In this document: positions 1 through 6,115 of the stretch, one piece after another | How positions within the stretch are numbered: the first letter of the stretch is position 1 | Layout of the letters: the number at the start of each line of letters is the position of its first letter | NCBI GenBank assembly: GCA_035542775.1 | Contig: DATKKX010000237.1 | Coordinates: forward strand, 1 to 11,584 | Source of the DNA: DATKKX01 sp035542775 | Lineage (GTDB): Bacteria > Planctomycetota > Phycisphaerae > UBA1845 > UTPLA1 | DNA length: 11,584 nucleotides | Direction: 5' to 3' | Notes under the pieces: model-generated | The model's input: the letters and a program-made list of their open reading frames with translations, nothing else | What the model was told of the DNA's origin: nothing | Databases searched by the model: none | Program-made: the position numbers and the translations under genes

Positions 1-2
1 TC

Positions 3-809
3 AGCCTGCCGATTCCGCCACAGAAGGCGTATCGTCTCGGCGTTCAATTCCCGGAGGTCCGCGACACGATTCTGGTCACCTGGCTTGCCCTGCCTGCGCT
101 GCCTATCGGCGAGCGGGTGCACATGGCCTGGCGGCAGGTCAATGCGGACGAACCGATCGTCAACTACAGCATCAACTTCATCCACGGGCCGCACGTTCTC
201 GGCCATGGGTTCAACTACTACCTCGTTTCAGGGGTACTTGGCGCCGCCGGGGTCTGGGGAATGCTGTGCGTCGCCCGCGGCCGCCGGTTCTCGGTGCAGG
301 CGATCGTCGGCATCGGACTATTGGCATGGGTGCTGGCCGATGGACAGGCCACGAACAATCTGGCCCGCCAGACCGAGAGGGAGATGGAGGAACTGCGGGG
401 CAAGAGCTGGCCGGAACAGATCGACAGCATGAACGGGCCGGAGATCGCCTGGGCATACTCGAACCTGATGAAGATGGTCCCGCCGGGGGGCAGTTTCGCT
501 GTGGTGAGCGGTGATCCGTTTACACCGTCGCGGCGGCTGGCGTACCTCTTGGCGCCGGAACGGATCTGGCGAGAGTCGTACGAGAACGCGGACTTTGTGG
601 TGGTCATCCGGGCCGGGGAAGCGGTCTTTGAAGAGCGCCCGGGGATGTTCCGATGGGGAGCGAATCAGTGGATACGGGCCGAGAAAACCGCTGAGATGTC
701 GCCGGCAGTATACCTTCTGCGGAGGGTGCCCGGCTCAGTGTCGCGGCCCTGGTCTCAGCCTTCTACCGGACCGGAGGAGGAACCAGCAGCGGGGAGGGCC
801 GGACCGTGA
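3..809 (+). CDS. Membrane protein, C-terminal part (5' end outside window)
   Basis: The reading frame is open from base 3, so the true start lies upstream and only the last 268 residues are visible. The N-terminal third of the visible part holds hydrophobic stretches likely to be membrane helices, one near the window edge and two more around bases 216-345. After these comes a soluble region of about 150 residues with no catalytic motif that I recognise. It contains a Pro-Ser-Arg-Arg followed by a Leu-rich strand, and a short hydrophobic strand in the pattern of an alpha/beta domain. The tail is rich in Pro, Glu and Gly and looks disordered. The stop overlaps the GTG start of the next gene (GTGA), so the two are almost certainly co-translated. 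The layout of several helices plus a soluble C-terminal domain, next to a GT-C-type protein, suggests a surface-glycan membrane protein. That is inference from context; the family is not identified. Confidence 0.75.
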   Translation, partial: SLPIPPQKAYRLGVQFPEVRDTILVTWLALPALPIGERVHMAWRQVNADEPIVNYSINFIHGPHVLGHGFNYYLVSGVLGAAGVWGMLCVARGRRFSVQAIVGIGLLAWVLADGQATNNLARQTEREMEELRGKSWPEQIDSMNGPEIAWAYSNLMKMVPPGGSFAVVSGDPFTPSRRLAYLLAPERIWRESYENADFVVVIRAGEAVFEERPGMFRWGANQWIRAEKTAEMSPAVYLLRRVPGSVSRPWSQPSTGPEEEPAAGRAGP

Positions 810-2266
810 CCGCGATCTGGACGATTTGCGCGTTGATCGCACCGTGGGCGGCAGGGACGGCTCTGGTCTGGGCGCTCAATGGACGCCGTGGAGGGGACCA
901 TCGCGGCAGCGGACTTCTCGCGATCGGCGCGGGGTGGCTGGCGGGGCAGGCGATGATGATGGCGGCGGTTTACGTGTCGCTGGTGGTGCTTGGAAACGGG
1001 CACGCCCGGGCCGTGCTGCTGATTCTGGCGGGGGTGGCGATTCTTCTTGGAGGGCGGGTATTGGCGGCGCGGGGGGGCACGAACGCCAGAGGCGAGGGGG
1101 GCGTTGCGAGAGAGGCGGCGGCCTGGACCGCGGGCCGGACCCACGGGCAGCGCGTGGCAGCCGTCGCTGGCAGGGTGGGCATGGCGGTGATCGTGGCGAG
1201 CCTACTGGCCAAGCTATACCTGCTGATCTGCGCGCATGCGTTCATACCGATACGGAACGACGACGCGATCTCGATCTGGCTGTTCAAGGCCAAGGTCATT
1301 GCATCGCTCGATCAACTGCCGCTTGATCCCGGGAGCGATTATCACCAGGGGGGCTCCAACCCGCACTATTCGCCGTTTGTCCCGCTGATAGCGGCATGGA
1401 TTCCATTGGTGACAGGCCACTGGCACGAGCAACTGGCGACGCTGCCGTGGCTGTTCTGTTACGTTAACCTGGTCCTGCTGATCGCCGGCGGCCTGGGGCG
1501 ATGGATGACGGCGGCACAGAGTTGGATCGCGGCATACCTGGTTGCGTCGCTGCCGCTGATGATCATTCATGCGTATCGGCCGGGTTATGCGGATATGATC
1601 CTGGGGGCATTTCTGGCCGGGGCGGCTCTGTACCTGCTGATCTGGCGGGAGACGAATCTGGCGCGGCATCTGCTGCTTGCGGCGGCTTTCGCCCTGACGG
1701 CGGCGTGTCTCAAGCGGGAGAGCGCGGCGCTGGCGGCAATCATTGTTCTGGCGGTGTTGCTGCCGTCGGTGGGCAACGTCCGGGCCTGGTCCACGCGGGC
1801 GCGGCTTGGCGCCCTGGCCTTCATCGGCGCGATCGTGCTGATTGTTGCGGTGGTCGTCGACACCACGGAGCAGAAGGAAGCGGTGGTGAAGCTGGACTAT
1901 TATCCAGCGGTCTGGGCGAAGCTAGGGCAGCATCTGTTCGCGTGGTCCTCGTTCCACTTCCTGTTCTGGGCACTGGTCGCGGTTGCGGTGACACTATCGT
2001 GCAGCCGTCGCACTTCGCAGGTGGCGCCGGCGATTCTGCTGACGCTGGGCTTGTGCGGCTTTCAGGCGGCGGTGTTTCTGTTCACGCCGCAGGCGAGATT
2101 CGCTTTGAATGACCAGACGCCATCGCGCCTGTTCCTGCAACTGGTCCCGTCACTGGTCCTTGCCTGGGGGATACTGTTTTCCTCCATTTTGAAAGCTCCG
2201 GAGGAGGCGGCGATATGCACGGTCCCCGCGGGTGATATTGGGGAGGCTACCGGTGAGCAAATATGA
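806..2266 (+). CDS. Polytopic membrane protein, GT-C glycosyltransferase type
   Basis: This encodes 486 residues with about 11 or 12 hydrophobic segments spread along the chain, so it is an inner-membrane protein. The start is GTG at 806, with GGAGG at 793-797 eight bases upstream. It overlaps the previous stop by 4 bases. A loop after the first group of helices carries Asn-Asp-Asp at residues 151-153, followed by an aromatic and Lys-rich stretch and then His-Tyr-Ser-Pro at 187-190. An acidic pair in the first large periplasmic loop followed by an aromatic/Pro motif is the pattern of GT-C enzymes of the GT39/ArnT/PMT type, which transfer sugars from polyprenyl-phosphate donors. A later Arg-Pro-Gly-Tyr-Ala-Asp segment before a helix also fits. 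Residues 90-115 are a Gly/Ala/Arg-rich cytoplasmic-looking linker. The donor and acceptor cannot be told from sequence, and assignment to GT-C is moderate. An O-antigen polymerase-like protein is the alternative. Confidence 0.8.
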   Translation: MTAIWTICALIAPWAAGTALVWALNGRRGGDHRGSGLLAIGAGWLAGQAMMMAAVYVSLVVLGNGHARAVLLILAGVAILLGGRVLAARGGTNARGEGGVAREAAAWTAGRTHGQRVAAVAGRVGMAVIVASLLAKLYLLICAHAFIPIRNDDAISIWLFKAKVIASLDQLPLDPGSDYHQGGSNPHYSPFVPLIAAWIPLVTGHWHEQLATLPWLFCYVNLVLLIAGGLGRWMTAAQSWIAAYLVASLPLMIIHAYRPGYADMILGAFLAGAALYLLIWRETNLARHLLLAAAFALTAACLKRESAALAAIIVLAVLLPSVGNVRAWSTRARLGALAFIGAIVLIVAVVVDTTEQKEAVVKLDYYPAVWAKLGQHLFAWSSFHFLFWALVAVAVTLSCSRRTSQVAPAILLTLGLCGFQAAVFLFTPQARFALNDQTPSRLFLQLVPSLVLAWGILFSSILKAPEEAAICTVPAGDIGEATGEQI

Positions 2267-2675
2267 ACTGCTGATTCGGACCGAATTCAGCGCGGCGCAT
2301 CAATTGATGATGCCCGATGGGGGGCTGGAGGCTGTACACTCGCACAACTGGCGCGTGGAGGTGTTCCTGGAAGGCGGAGAATTGAACGGGGCCAGCCTAC
2401 TCGTCGATTTCACGGTGCTGCAACGCCATTTGTCGCAGATCACCGGCGATCTGCAGGATCGCCTGCTGAATGACGTGCCGGCCTTCGCCGGACGGAATCC
2501 GTCCACTGAAAAAGTGGCCCAGTACCTTCACGACCGATTCGCTCCGGTGATCCCGGAGAACGTCCGCGTAACGAAGGTGCGGGTCTGGGAGACGCTCAAT
2601 TGCGCTGCAGCATATGTTCCCGACGCGGCGTCAGCAGACGAGCAGTTTGGACCTGATGCACCCGGGTTCGGTTGA
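2253..2675 (+). CDS. 6-pyruvoyl-tetrahydropterin synthase / QueD-family protein lacking the catalytic triad
   Basis: This encodes 140 residues, a usual length for this T-fold family, which makes 6-carboxytetrahydropterin for queuosine or pyruvoyl-tetrahydropterin. I chose GTG 2253 because GGGAGG at 2241-2246 sits 6 bases upstream and Tyr-Glu-Leu follows, as in the family; an in-frame GTG at 2232 is possible. The family's opening Phe-Ser-Ala-Ala-His is present (His16), as are the paired zinc histidines His29 and His31 and the late substrate-binding Glu113 in Trp-Glu-Thr. The HGHN motif reads HSHN. The catalytic Cys position, four before the first paired His, is Leu25, and Glu26 follows. Aligned on Leu-Asn-Asp-Val-Pro, the conserved Leu-Asp-His reads Leu-Gln-Asp (67-69), so the catalytic Asp and His are gone too. 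The zinc fold is kept, but ordinary QueD chemistry is doubtful. Glu-x-x-His resembles the PTPS-III type that can replace FolB in folate synthesis. It overlaps the upstream gene by 14 bases. Confidence 0.85.
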   Translation: MSKYELLIRTEFSAAHQLMMPDGGLEAVHSHNWRVEVFLEGGELNGASLLVDFTVLQRHLSQITGDLQDRLLNDVPAFAGRNPSTEKVAQYLHDRFAPVIPENVRVTKVRVWETLNCAAAYVPDAASADEQFGPDAPGFG

Positions 2676-2701
2676 CGATAAATCAATGTCGATCTAGGAT
2701 T

Positions 2702-2730
2702 TCTCGGACCACCAAGGCGTCCGGGAGAGG
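2702..2730 (+). promoter_or_regulatory. Possible stem-loop covering the mcsA ribosome binding site
   Basis: TCTCGGAC at 2702-2709 can pair with GTCC at 2719-2722 and GAGA at 2725-2728, leaving a GG bulge and a 9-base loop. The right arm overlaps the purine-rich Shine-Dalgarno GGGAGAGG (2723-2730) of mcsA, whose ATG is 8 bases further on. It could dampen mcsA translation. No poly-T tract follows, so it is not a standard terminator. This is pairing by eye only. Confidence 0.25.
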
Positions 2731-2738
2731 CTTATTCC

Positions 2739-3239
2739 ATGAATCTGGCCTGTCAAGCCTGCAAGAAACGACCTGCGACGGTGCACCTCACCGATATCAC
2801 CCCCGAAGGGGAGATGCAGGAGCGACACCTGTGCGAGGAGTGCGCGCAGGAGGAGGGGTTGACGCCCAAGCCGCCGACAAACGTGCCCCTCAACGCCATG
2901 CTGGCCGGCATGATCATGGACAAGGCGGCCATTCAGCAACTGGCGGAGCTTAAATGTCCGCACTGCGGGTTGACCTTCGTCGAGTTCCGCAACGCGGGGC
3001 TGCTGGGCTGCCCGGGAGACTATGATGCGTTCGAGAAGGCCCTGGTTCCGTTGATCGAGCGGGCCCACGAGAACGCCAGCCACCACATCGGCAAGGTTCC
3101 GCAACGTCTGGCCGTGCCCCGCTCGGCGGAGAGCGATCTGATCCGCCTGCGGCGCGAGTTGACCAAGGCAGTGGATGACGAACAGTACGAGCAGGCGGCG
3201 AAGCTCCGCGACCGCATCAAGGCACTGGAAACGCAATGA
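2739..3239 (+). CDS. mcsA: McsA, zinc-binding activator of protein-arginine kinase McsB
   Basis: This encodes 166 residues, close to the usual McsA length. McsA binds and activates McsB and holds zinc through Cys pairs. The first pair is Cys5/Cys8 and the second Cys32/Cys35. The third is Cys73/Cys76 in Cys-Pro-His-Cys-Gly-x-Thr-Phe. The fourth site is Gly-Cys-Pro-Gly-Asp-Tyr (Cys91, Asp94), where Firmicute McsA has a second Cys before the Tyr. The middle region has the family's His-x-Gly-Lys-Val-Pro-x-Arg element at about 116-123. Residues 130-164 form a UVR (UvrB/UvrC) motif: a charged helical hairpin with Leu-Arg-Arg-Glu-Leu and Tyr-Glu-Gln-Ala-Ala-Lys-Leu-Arg-Asp. ATG 2739 has a strong Shine-Dalgarno at 2723-2730. 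The stop overlaps the mcsB start (ATGA), the classic mcsA-mcsB arrangement, so co-translation is expected. The upstream gap is 63 bases, so mcsA may share the QueD-like gene's transcript. Confidence 0.93.
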   Translation: MNLACQACKKRPATVHLTDITPEGEMQERHLCEECAQEEGLTPKPPTNVPLNAMLAGMIMDKAAIQQLAELKCPHCGLTFVEFRNAGLLGCPGDYDAFEKALVPLIERAHENASHHIGKVPQRLAVPRSAESDLIRLRRELTKAVDDEQYEQAAKLRDRIKALETQ

Positions 3240-4291
3240 CCATCGACGAGTTAGCCCCCCGACCCGTGCACTGGTTGCGATGCTCCGGACCGATGTCCGA
3301 CATCGTCATCAGCTCGCGGATCCGTCTGGCTCGAAACGTGGCGGGCTACCCCTTTCTTTCCAAGGCGACCGAGCAGCAACGCACCGAGCTGGCCGACACA
3401 ATCAGCGGATGTCTGGGGAACCGCTCAGGCAAGAGTGAGTGGACATATCTGGACGTGGACAAGCTGGACGAACTGGACGGGCATATCCTTGTGGAACGGC
3501 ATCTTATCAGCCGCCAGCATCTGGAGGCCCGGGGCAGCCGCGGCGTCGCCGTCACCAACGACGAAGCAGCGTCGGTCATGGTCAACGAGGAGGACCACCT
3601 GAGGATTCAGGTCCTTCGCAGTGGTCTGCAACTCGACGAAGTGTGGGATGAGATCAACCACATCGATGACCGGCTGGAAGAGAAGCTGGATTTCGCGTTT
3701 CATCCGAGGTACGGGTATCTGACGGCGTGCCCGACGAACGTTGGCACGGGGATACGCGTGTCGGTCATGCTGCACCTGCCGGCCTTGAAGCTGACCAACG
3801 AGATCGACCGGGTATTCCGGGCCGCAAAGGACATGCGTCTGGCGGTGCGCGGGCTGTTCGGCGAGGGCACGGAAGCCACCGGCGACTTTTTCCAGATCAG
3901 CAATCAGGTCACGCTAGGCCGGACCGAGCAGGAGATCATCGACGAGTTCAAACACCTGGTCATTCCAAAGATCGTCGACTACGAGAGCCGGGCGCGGCAG
4001 GCCCTGGTGTCGGAGCGGCCGCTGGCGTTAGACGACCGAGTATGGCGCTCTTACGGGGTGCTCAAGCATGCACGAACGATGAGCAGTGAGGAGACCATGC
4101 TGCACCTGTCGCATCTGCGCATGGGCATCAATCTCGGCCGGATGAAGGAGGTTGATCTTCAGACGGTCAACGAGCTCTTCCTTCTGACGCAGCCCGCACA
4201 CTTGCAGAAGCTGCACGGCAGCCGACTGAACGGCGAGCAGCGAAGCGCTGCGCGGGCGGACATCGTCCGGCGGCGGCTCGGGGGGCTGTAG
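3236..4291 (+). CDS. mcsB: McsB, protein-arginine kinase
   Basis: This encodes 351 residues, full length for McsB, a phosphagen-kinase-fold enzyme that uses ATP to phosphorylate arginines in proteins. In Firmicutes this marks misfolded proteins for ClpCP. Motifs in order are: the nucleotide-binding Ser-Ser-Arg-Ile-Arg-Leu-Ala-Arg-Asn at 26-34; Asn-Glu-Glu-Asp-His at 117-121 with catalytic acid(s); Cys165 in Cys-Pro-Thr-Asn-x-Gly-Thr-Gly; and Arg205 with the Gly-Glu-Gly-Thr-Glu loop at 209-213, leading into Gln-Ile-Ser-Asn-Gln. All kinase-site motifs are intact, so I expect an active enzyme. The C-terminal phospho-arginine-binding motif, Arg-Asp-x-x-Arg-Ala in Bacillus and Geobacillus, reads Arg-Ser-Ala-Ala-Arg-Ala at 336-341. 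The ATG at 3236 overlaps the mcsA stop. No ctsR or clpC follows; downstream is about 275 bases of noncoding DNA. Confidence 0.96.
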   Translation: MTIDELAPRPVHWLRCSGPMSDIVISSRIRLARNVAGYPFLSKATEQQRTELADTISGCLGNRSGKSEWTYLDVDKLDELDGHILVERHLISRQHLEARGSRGVAVTNDEAASVMVNEEDHLRIQVLRSGLQLDEVWDEINHIDDRLEEKLDFAFHPRYGYLTACPTNVGTGIRVSVMLHLPALKLTNEIDRVFRAAKDMRLAVRGLFGEGTEATGDFFQISNQVTLGRTEQEIIDEFKHLVIPKIVDYESRARQALVSERPLALDDRVWRSYGVLKHARTMSSEETMLHLSHLRMGINLGRMKEVDLQTVNELFLLTQPAHLQKLHGSRLNGEQRSAARADIVRRRLGGL

Positions 4292-4568
4292 GCAAGTCTG
4301 GTATTGCATTTCGCGATAGTGGTTCACCTCGAAGGGCACGAAGAAGGGAAAAGGGGCGGGAGCGACATGGGGCCCGGGGACGACGATGGTTCGCGATCGC
4401 ATGGCTTACAGAGCAGGAGCACTCCTGAACGGCCGAAGCGAGAGGCGCGTTGGGGATGAACTCCTCCTTTCATGACCCCATAATTGTGCTGGACGCGCGT
4501 ACCGCCGTGGGGGAAGATCGGCCGATGGATTGGTAGAGGAAACCTCGCCTTGTCCGGAGGGGATGACG
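4292..4568. other. Noncoding spacer after mcsB, with a dispersed-repeat copy
   Basis: I see no convincing gene here; frames on both strands give low-complexity Arg/Pro/Ser-rich translations. A 21-base copy of an ACGAAG-type repeat is at 4325-4345 and an AT-rich TAATTG motif at 4481-4486. There is no hairpin followed by T residues after mcsB, so transcript ending is unexplained. The last bases (GGAGG at 4556-4560) are the likely ribosome binding site of the next gene. Confidence 0.5.
4325..4345 (+). repeat. ACGAAG-type dispersed repeat, copy 1
   Basis: These 21 bases match 5415-5435 at 20 of 21 positions, differing at 4329 (T versus A). Both copies are in noncoding DNA and flank the TIM-barrel gene in the same orientation. 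The core is a 9-base periodic unit of the form ACGAAGGGC / ACGAAGAAC. In copy 1 the periodicity stops after the second unit. Confidence 0.7.
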
Positions 4569-5393
4569 TTGGCGGACAGTGAAATGATGACCCTGGGGAC
4601 AGTCGGCGCGTTCGGATTCGAGGCATTCCCTCAGCCGGAGGTGCTGCGCCTCTACGCCCGGGCGGGCTGCGAGGTGGTGCAGGCCTATCGGCATCGCGAC
4701 AAGGCGATTGCGGCCAAGGAGGTTGTGGCTGTTTGCGGCGGGCTGGGGCTGAGGATCGACTCGCTGCATGCGCACTTCGGGGATGACCTCGATCCGTCGA
4801 GCGAGGATGAAGCCGCTCGGGCGGCGGCGGTGGCGTACTACGAGCGCGAGGCGGAGTACTGCCGGCAACTCGGTGGGGATCTGGTGGTGATTCATCCGTC
4901 TCCGCCGAATGCTCCGCCGGGGGATGTCGAGCACCGCTATGCCCAACTGCGGAAGTCGTTTGATGAGTATGCGCGGCTGGGCGAACGGACGGGGGTGCGT
5001 TTTGCCTTCGAGAACATGCCGGGGTATCACCCGGTCGGGGCGGATGTGCGGCGGCTGGTGGATGAGATCGCGAGCGTGGGGAGCGAGCGGGTCGTGTTCC
5101 TGTTGGATGTGGCCCATGCGCATTTGACGTGCGGGATCGGGGCGGCGATTGACATGGCGGGGCGGCGGATCGCTTACACGCACGTGTGCGACAACGACGG
5201 GGCGAGCGACATGCACTTGCTGCCGTATCGGGGCAATCTCCCGTGGGACGAATGCCATGAGGGATTGCGGCGGGTCGGCTATAACGGCGTTTTCCTGCTG
5301 GAGGTCTTTGAGAAGGCGGAGGACCTGCCGGGCCTGCTGACGGAGGAGTGGAAGCGGAAGATGCGGGTGATCCTGAACAATCGGCAACCGTAG
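4569..5393 (+). CDS. Xylose-isomerase-like TIM-barrel protein (sugar phosphate isomerase/epimerase family)
   Basis: This encodes about 274 residues, the normal length for the AP-endonuclease-2/xylose-isomerase-like barrel family, whose members isomerise or epimerise sugars and inositols at a divalent metal. Numbering uses TTG 4569, chosen because GGAGG at 4556-4560 sits 8 bases upstream. ATG 4563 is only 2 bases from that site, and ATG 4584 and TTG 4530 are alternatives. Likely metal ligands and active-site residues fall at the strand ends in the usual order: His109 (Ile-His-Pro), Glu148 (Glu-Asn-Met-Pro-Gly), Asp180 and His183 (Asp-Val-Ala-His-Ala-His), His205 (Thr-His-Val-Cys-Asp-Asn) and Glu245 (Leu-Leu-Glu-Val-Phe). 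An Asp-Met-His-Leu-x-Pro-x-x-Gly-x-x-x-Trp loop follows strand seven. There is no signal peptide, so it is cytoplasmic. It stands alone between repeat-rich spacers, so context does not name a substrate; IolE/IolI-like enzymes are one possibility. Confidence 0.85.
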   Translation: MADSEMMTLGTVGAFGFEAFPQPEVLRLYARAGCEVVQAYRHRDKAIAAKEVVAVCGGLGLRIDSLHAHFGDDLDPSSEDEAARAAAVAYYEREAEYCRQLGGDLVVIHPSPPNAPPGDVEHRYAQLRKSFDEYARLGERTGVRFAFENMPGYHPVGADVRRLVDEIASVGSERVVFLLDVAHAHLTCGIGAAIDMAGRRIAYTHVCDNDGASDMHLLPYRGNLPWDECHEGLRRVGYNGVFLLEVFEKAEDLPGLLTEEWKRKMRVILNNRQP

Positions 5394-5414
5394 CGGGGGA
5401 GGCGGAGCGGGGGA

Positions 5415-5442
5415 CACCACGAAGGGCACGAAGAACACGAAG
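5415..5442 (+). repeat. ACGAAG-type dispersed repeat, copy 2
   Basis: The copy has three 9-base-spaced units built on ACGAAG (5419, 5428, 5437). Its first 21 bases match 4325-4345 with one mismatch. It begins 22 bases after the TIM-barrel stop codon. A TAATTG motif lies exactly 156 bases after the repeat start, as it also does in copy 1. From memory, such CACGAAG arrays are frequent between genes in planctomycete-type genomes; I could not check this. Confidence 0.7.
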
Positions 5443-5645
5443 CGGGGAGAGTGCTGGGGGCCGGAACGGCCGGGCGGGTGGATGTCGCCGCTATTTGAGG
5501 CCGGTTCCCAGAGGGGCGGGGCGCGGAGCAGGCGCGGCCCCGGTCCAGAGCGAACCGACAGTCACCCTTATAATTGCACCTAACATTTTGTGAAAGTCTA
5601 TTTATCTTGGCATGCAAATCATGGATGCGGAGGGGGGCGAACCAG

Positions 5646-5741
5646 GCCAGCTGAAGCCGGCTGCCGACGTGTAAGGGGGCTGGGGCCATAGAGCGCACCG
5701 ATTGAAATCGGTGGCGGGGCACCAGCCGGCTGAAGGCCGGC
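5646..5741. repeat. Cluster of three hairpins with a TGAA loop
   Basis: The first hairpin (5646-5661) pairs GCCAGC with GCCGGC across TGAA with one A/C mismatch. The second (5696-5713) pairs CACCGAT with ATCGGTG perfectly across TGAA. The third (5725-5741) pairs GCCGGC with GCCGGC across TGAAG. Stems differ in sequence while the loop is kept, which is what a selected hairpin would show. Nineteen bases of the third (5727-5745) recur exactly at 8290-8308. They may be REP-like elements; no transposase is present in the window. Confidence 0.6.
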
Positions 5742-5884
5742 CAAGTGGGCTGCCCTGTTGAGCGCCGTCCTTGTGTTGTTCGCATTACCGGGTATCCACC
5801 CAGGCTCGTCGAAGAGCTCCCGGCATTATGCTCACCATGAATGTCGTGAACGCCCGCTGTCGAGGCGTGGAGTAGAACGGGCCA

Positions 5885-6096
5885 AGCCGCCTTTCGAAGT
5901 GAGTTCGGAGGACCCTTTTCTAGGCGGCTCCGTTGCAGGTGTCGTCAACTCGGCAACGGACAAACTCCGCGCCCGCCCTCGCTATGCAGCGCGGGGCTCG
6001 TCGGCGAAGGCGGCGTCTTTGACTTCGATGTCACCGGGCGAATCCGAATGATCAAACGCCGGTCGTGCGAGCTGAGCCAGCACTCCGTCAGTGCTG
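5885..6096 (+). promoter_or_regulatory. Candidate structured 5' leader of the secreted-protein gene
   Basis: Five stem-loops follow each other directly upstream of the ribosome binding site. They are 5885-5892 with 5922-5929 (8 perfect pairs, an inner CGAA/TTCG stem at 5895-5907); 5929-5936 with 5953-5960 (8 perfect pairs); 5967-5972 with 5989-5994 (6 pairs, extendable by a G-T and a C-G); 6033-6040 with 6057-6063 (7 pairs, one bulged G); and 6078-6084 with 6090-6096 (7 perfect pairs, loop CCGTC). The second, third and fourth loops are each 16 bases. It could be a cis-regulatory RNA or a stable leader. I do not recognise a known riboswitch, and in GC-rich DNA one or two such stems are expected by chance. 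Confidence 0.35.
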
Positions 6097-6115
6097 CGAG
6101 GCCAGGAGAACTGAG

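Larger units (their letters stand above)
5394..6115. other. 722-base noncoding region, repeat- and hairpin-rich
   Basis: No credible gene. A 97-codon frame at 5758-6051 has no ribosome binding site, and its composition is unlike a protein. In order the region holds: the second ACGAAG repeat (5415-5442); an AT-rich patch around 5565-5620 with TATAAT at 5569-5574 but no good -35 box; three hairpins with a TGAA loop (5646-5741); then a series of stem-loops (5885-6096) and the ribosome binding site of the secreted-protein gene (6104-6108). Confidence 0.6.

Noticed and set aside
4470..5438. 322-codon open frame on the minus strand over the TIM-barrel gene
   Set aside because: Pro/Arg/His-rich translation typical of the antisense of a GC-rich gene; the plus-strand protein has clear family motifs.
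4325..5442. CRISPR array
   Set aside because: Only two copies, about 1.1 kb apart, with a gene between; no regular spacers.
5569..5574. TATAAT as a promoter -10 box
   Set aside because: No -35 hexamer at 15-19 bases on either strand, and a TAATTG at the same offset from the repeat near 4481 suggests it belongs to a repeat element.
5758..6051. 97-codon open frame in the long spacer
   Set aside because: No ribosome binding site, no recognisable protein pattern, and it overlaps the hairpin series; likely chance.
5885..6096. Known riboswitch classes (cyclic di-GMP, cobalamin, SAM)
   Set aside because: I could not match their conserved core bases; the region is only reported as a candidate structured leader.
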